This document shows, piece by piece, positions 61,654 through 64,000 of a stretch of DNA of 64,000 nt (its first letter is position 1; each line of letters starts with the position of its first letter). The stretch is taken from NCBI GenBank assembly GCA_902800595.1, contig CADCFA010000005.1, positions 22,625-86,624 of the forward strand. The letters run 5' to 3'. Under the pieces are notes generated by a model. That model searched no databases. It saw only the letters and a list, made by a program, of their open reading frames with translations, and had not been told where the DNA came from. The position numbers and the translations under genes are program-made. The stretch comes from an uncultured Prevotellaceae bacterium. Lineage in GTDB: Bacteria > Bacteroidota > Bacteroidia > Bacteroidales > Bacteroidaceae.

Positions 61654-62448
61654 ATGAGAGAAATTTTACTCGATGAATTAAAAAAGATACAATTAGATAT
61701 ATTGATCCGCATCCATGATTTTTGTATGCAGAATGGCATTAATTATTCTCTATCAAGTGGTACGTTGATTGGTGCAATACGCCACAAAGGATATATTCCA
61801 TGGGATGATGATATAGATATATATATGCTCCGGCCTGATTTTGATAAGTTCGAAAGAGACTTCTCTGATCCTGATTTACAGGTCATGTCTCCGAATAAAA
61901 ACGTTAATTGTATCTATCCATACGGTAAAGTATATGACTCTAGGACTCTGTTAATAGAAGACGTTAATAACAGTATGGATTGTTTGGGTGTCAATATAGA
62001 TGTTTTTGTAATTGACAGTGTTCCTGATAACATAAATAAAAGAAAAAAACTATTCAGGAAAAATACATTACTAGAAAATATCATGCTTTTCAAGATTATA
62101 AAGTTAAAGAAAAACAGAAACATTTTTAAGAATCTCATTCTCCTTTTGGGAAGGGTTGCCTTTTGTTATGTTCCATTGAATTGGCTAATCAAAAAGAAAT
62201 ATAATTTGTGCATCCCTTATAATTCTGCGTCAAAATACATATGCAATGTTATGGCAGGAGGTGGAATTAAATCATGTATCCCCCATTGCTATATGTCTTC
62301 TTTTATCGATGTTGAGTTTGAAACGCATACATTTCGATGTATGAAAGAATTCGACAAGTACCTTAGGCAAAACTACGGCAACTATATGAAATTACCACCT
62401 AAAGAAGAGCAAATATCTACTCATTCTTTCAAAGCATATTGGAAATAG
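61654..62448 (+). CDS. LicD family phosphotransferase
   Basis: 264 residues. SSGTLIGAIRHKGYIPWDDD with the following DIDIYM is the nucleotidyltransferase-fold signature of LicD/fukutin proteins, which transfer phosphocholine, phosphoribitol or similar groups from CDP donors to glycans. The upstream cytidylyltransferase fits as donor maker. The gene is the most AT-rich of the locus. It ends in a C-terminal half with basic, hydrophobic stretches (LLLGRVAFCYVPLNWLIKKK). Confidence 0.88.
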   Translation: MREILLDELKKIQLDILIRIHDFCMQNGINYSLSSGTLIGAIRHKGYIPWDDDIDIYMLRPDFDKFERDFSDPDLQVMSPNKNVNCIYPYGKVYDSRTLLIEDVNNSMDCLGVNIDVFVIDSVPDNINKRKKLFRKNTLLENIMLFKIIKLKKNRNIFKNLILLLGRVAFCYVPLNWLIKKKYNLCIPYNSASKYICNVMAGGGIKSCIPHCYMSSFIDVEFETHTFRCMKEFDKYLRQNYGNYMKLPPKEEQISTHSFKAYWK

Positions 62449-62591
62449 TATAGTGAGTTGTCAATCGTTTTTTGCATAAAAGGATAAAGGAACCTTTCTT
62501 CAATAAGTGAAACATACAGGTAATCGATAGGGGCCCACTTTACGAATGTCCCCCCAATATTATCAGTCAGAACGAATAAACATTGTTTAAC

Positions 62592-63680
62592 ATGAATAAA
62601 GCATTAATTACAGGAATCACAGGTCAGGATGGTTCCTACCTGGCAGAATTCCTGTTGGAAAAAGGATACGATGTACACGGCACCATCCGCCGTTCATCTG
62701 TTGACTTCCGTGAACGTATAGCCCACCTGGAGGGTAAGCCACATTTCCATCTGCATTATGCAGACTTGGGAGACTCCATGAGTATTCTCGGAGTCATCGG
62801 CAAGGTTCGTCCGACAGAGATTTATAACCTTGCAGCTCAAAGCCATGTGCAGGTATCTTTCGACTCGCCTGAATTTACGGCAGATGTTGATGCCGTTGGT
62901 GTACTGCGTATTCTGGAGGCCGTTCGCCAGCTTGGCTTGACTAAAAATTGTCGCATCTATCAGGCCTCAACCTCAGAACTTTATGGCAAGGTAGAGGAAG
63001 TGCCCCAGAATGAGAATACCCCCTTCCATCCCTATAGTCCTTATGCCGTTGCTAAGCAGTACGGATTCTGGATTGTTAAGGAGTATCGCGAGGCTTATAA
63101 CATGTATTGCTGCTCAGGTATCTTGTTTAATCATGAGTCAGAGCGCCGTGGTGAGACCTTTGTCACCCGTAAGATCACATTGGCAGCTGCCCGTATCAAA
63201 CAGGGCAAGCAGGAGAAACTGTATCTTGGCAATCTTGGGTCACTTCGTGATTGGGGCTATGCCAAGGATTATGTAGAATGCATGTGGCTGATCCTCCAGC
63301 AGAACAAGCCAGAAGACTTCGTCATTGCAACAGGTGTGCAGCATTCTGTCCGTGAATTCTGCTACTATGCCTTCAAGCGTGTAGGCATCGAATTGGAGTT
63401 CAAAGGTGAAGGTGAAGATGAGAAGGGTATTGACAAAGAGACAGGTAAAGTACTGATTGAGGTTTCACCCGACTTCTATCGTCCTACGGATGTGGTTAAC
63501 CTCTGGGGCGATCCAACCAAAGCCAAGGCAAAACTTGGTTGGAATCCTAACAAGACCTCTTTCGAGGAGTTGGTAAATATCATGGTTGACTCTGACATGG
63601 CAAAGGTTGCAGCAGAGGATGCAGCAACAAAGGTTAGAACCAATCTGGCAGAATATTTGGAAAAAGGTATCGTCAAATAA
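62592..63680 (+). CDS. gmd: GDP-mannose 4,6-dehydratase
   Basis: 362 residues. [20 protein letters not shown] (NADP site), the [13 protein letters not shown] block and [13 protein letters not shown] (catalytic Tyr and Lys) are intact; length is normal. It converts GDP-D-mannose to GDP-4-dehydro-6-deoxy-D-mannose. It has better GC content and codon use than the genes to its left. The 143-bp gap before it shows no clear TAnnTTTG box. Coupled to fcl by TAATG. Confidence 0.96.
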   Translation: MNKALITGITGQDGSYLAEFLLEKGYDVHGTIRRSSVDFRERIAHLEGKPHFHLHYADLGDSMSILGVIGKVRPTEIYNLAAQSHVQVSFDSPEFTADVDAVGVLRILEAVRQLGLTKNCRIYQASTSELYGKVEEVPQNENTPFHPYSPYAVAKQYGFWIVKEYREAYNMYCCSGILFNHESERRGETFVTRKITLAAARIKQGKQEKLYLGNLGSLRDWGYAKDYVECMWLILQQNKPEDFVIATGVQHSVREFCYYAFKRVGIELEFKGEGEDEKGIDKETGKVLIEVSPDFYRPTDVVNLWGDPTKAKAKLGWNPNKTSFEELVNIMVDSDMAKVAAEDAATKVRTNLAEYLEKGIVK

Positions 63681-64000
63681 TGGCATTAAATCGAACATCA
63701 AAAATATATGTAGCGGGACACCACGGACTTGTGGGTTCTGCTATTTGGAACAACCTCCTTCAGAGAGGCTATACGAATCTGGTAGGACGCAGCCATCAGG
63801 AACTGGATTTAACGGATCAAGTGGCTGTCAAGAAATTCTTCGACGAAGAACAGCCCGATGCCGTAGTGCTGGCAGCAGCCTTTGTCGGTGGTATCATGGC
63901 GAACTCACTCTATCGGGCGGACTTCATCATGATGAACATGAAGATTCAGTGCAATGTCATCTCTGAAGCTTATGCACATGGTGTTAAAAAACTGTTATTC
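63680..64000 (+). CDS. fcl: GDP-L-fucose synthase, N-terminal part
   Basis: The first 107 codons are in the window; the gene runs off the right edge. KIYVAGHHGLVGSAIWNNLL is the NADP-binding start and AAAFVGGIMANSLYRADFI the following family block. It epimerises and reduces the Gmd product to GDP-L-fucose, so the glycan (or another surface sugar) probably contains fucose. Confidence 0.93.
   Translation, partial: MALNRTSKIYVAGHHGLVGSAIWNNLLQRGYTNLVGRSHQELDLTDQVAVKKFFDEEQPDAVVLAAAFVGGIMANSLYRADFIMMNMKIQCNVISEAYAHGVKKLLF

Overview
The window reads as chromosome of a member of the Bacteroidales, most likely Prevotellaceae. The evidence is direct: almost every transcription unit starts with the Bacteroidetes -7 box TAnnTTTG, often with TTG/TTTG about 20 nt upstream. 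Shine-Dalgarno sequences are nearly absent. The gene content includes a sphingolipid-type serine palmitoyltransferase, a T9SS plug protein, a smalltalk micro-protein, a UpxY-type antiterminator and PPi-dependent phosphofructokinase. The species cannot be fixed from sequence alone.

Layout. 0-9 kb: envelope and lipid genes (DUF4421, DUF1460, DUF1232, lipid kinase divergent from Spt), tRNA-Cys and tRNA-Pro, a graveyard of a deleted nitroreductase and a decayed HU gene beside an intact smalltalk gene, then an EamA transporter, a C1 peptidase and an SGNH hydrolase. 9-18 kb: a secreted GH13 enzyme divergent from a SusR-like membrane regulator, then GH25-rlmH-T9SS plug, and an iron alcohol dehydrogenase. 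18-26 kb: an attenuator with a Leu/Ile leader peptide in front of leuA-leuC-leuD-cimA-like-leuB, trailed by a TPR and a LolA-like protein, and tRNA-Arg. 26-35 kb: PP2C-like, YgiQ, a golvesin/amidase protein with an acyltransferase, pfp and a second GH25. 35-43 kb: thrA-(phosphoglycerate-mutase-like homoserine kinase)-thrC, a FAD enzyme and a repeat-rich gap. 43-50 kb: cytidylate kinase-like, pheT with a damaged 5' end, yebC, lepA and a Crp/Fnr regulator. 50-64 kb: accessory, visibly AT-richer DNA. It opens with a UpxY-type gene behind a leader terminator, followed by a VapBC-like pair, palindromic repeats, a group II intron domain V remnant, a metallophosphoesterase/Hsp90-like ATPase pair that looks like a defence module, and a surface glycan operon that runs off the right edge in fcl.

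The genes work together in several blocks. The leu operon plus a citramalate-synthase-like gene feeds both leucine and isoleucine, matching its leader peptide. The thr operon is complete only if the middle gene is the homoserine kinase. The glycan locus contains a compact PLP enzyme - cytidylyltransferase fusion - LicD set that could build and attach a CDP-activated phospho-alcohol, next to GDP-fucose genes and pyruvylation genes.

The most unusual structural signal is a set of short tandem repeat arrays of fixed period. CTAG recurs every 9 bp at five loci, each inside a gene and read in frame. AATAACC-type heptamers and AATGA-type octamers occur elsewhere, sometimes as facing inverted arrays. 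They supply a signal peptide, a start codon and internal loops of ordinary enzymes.
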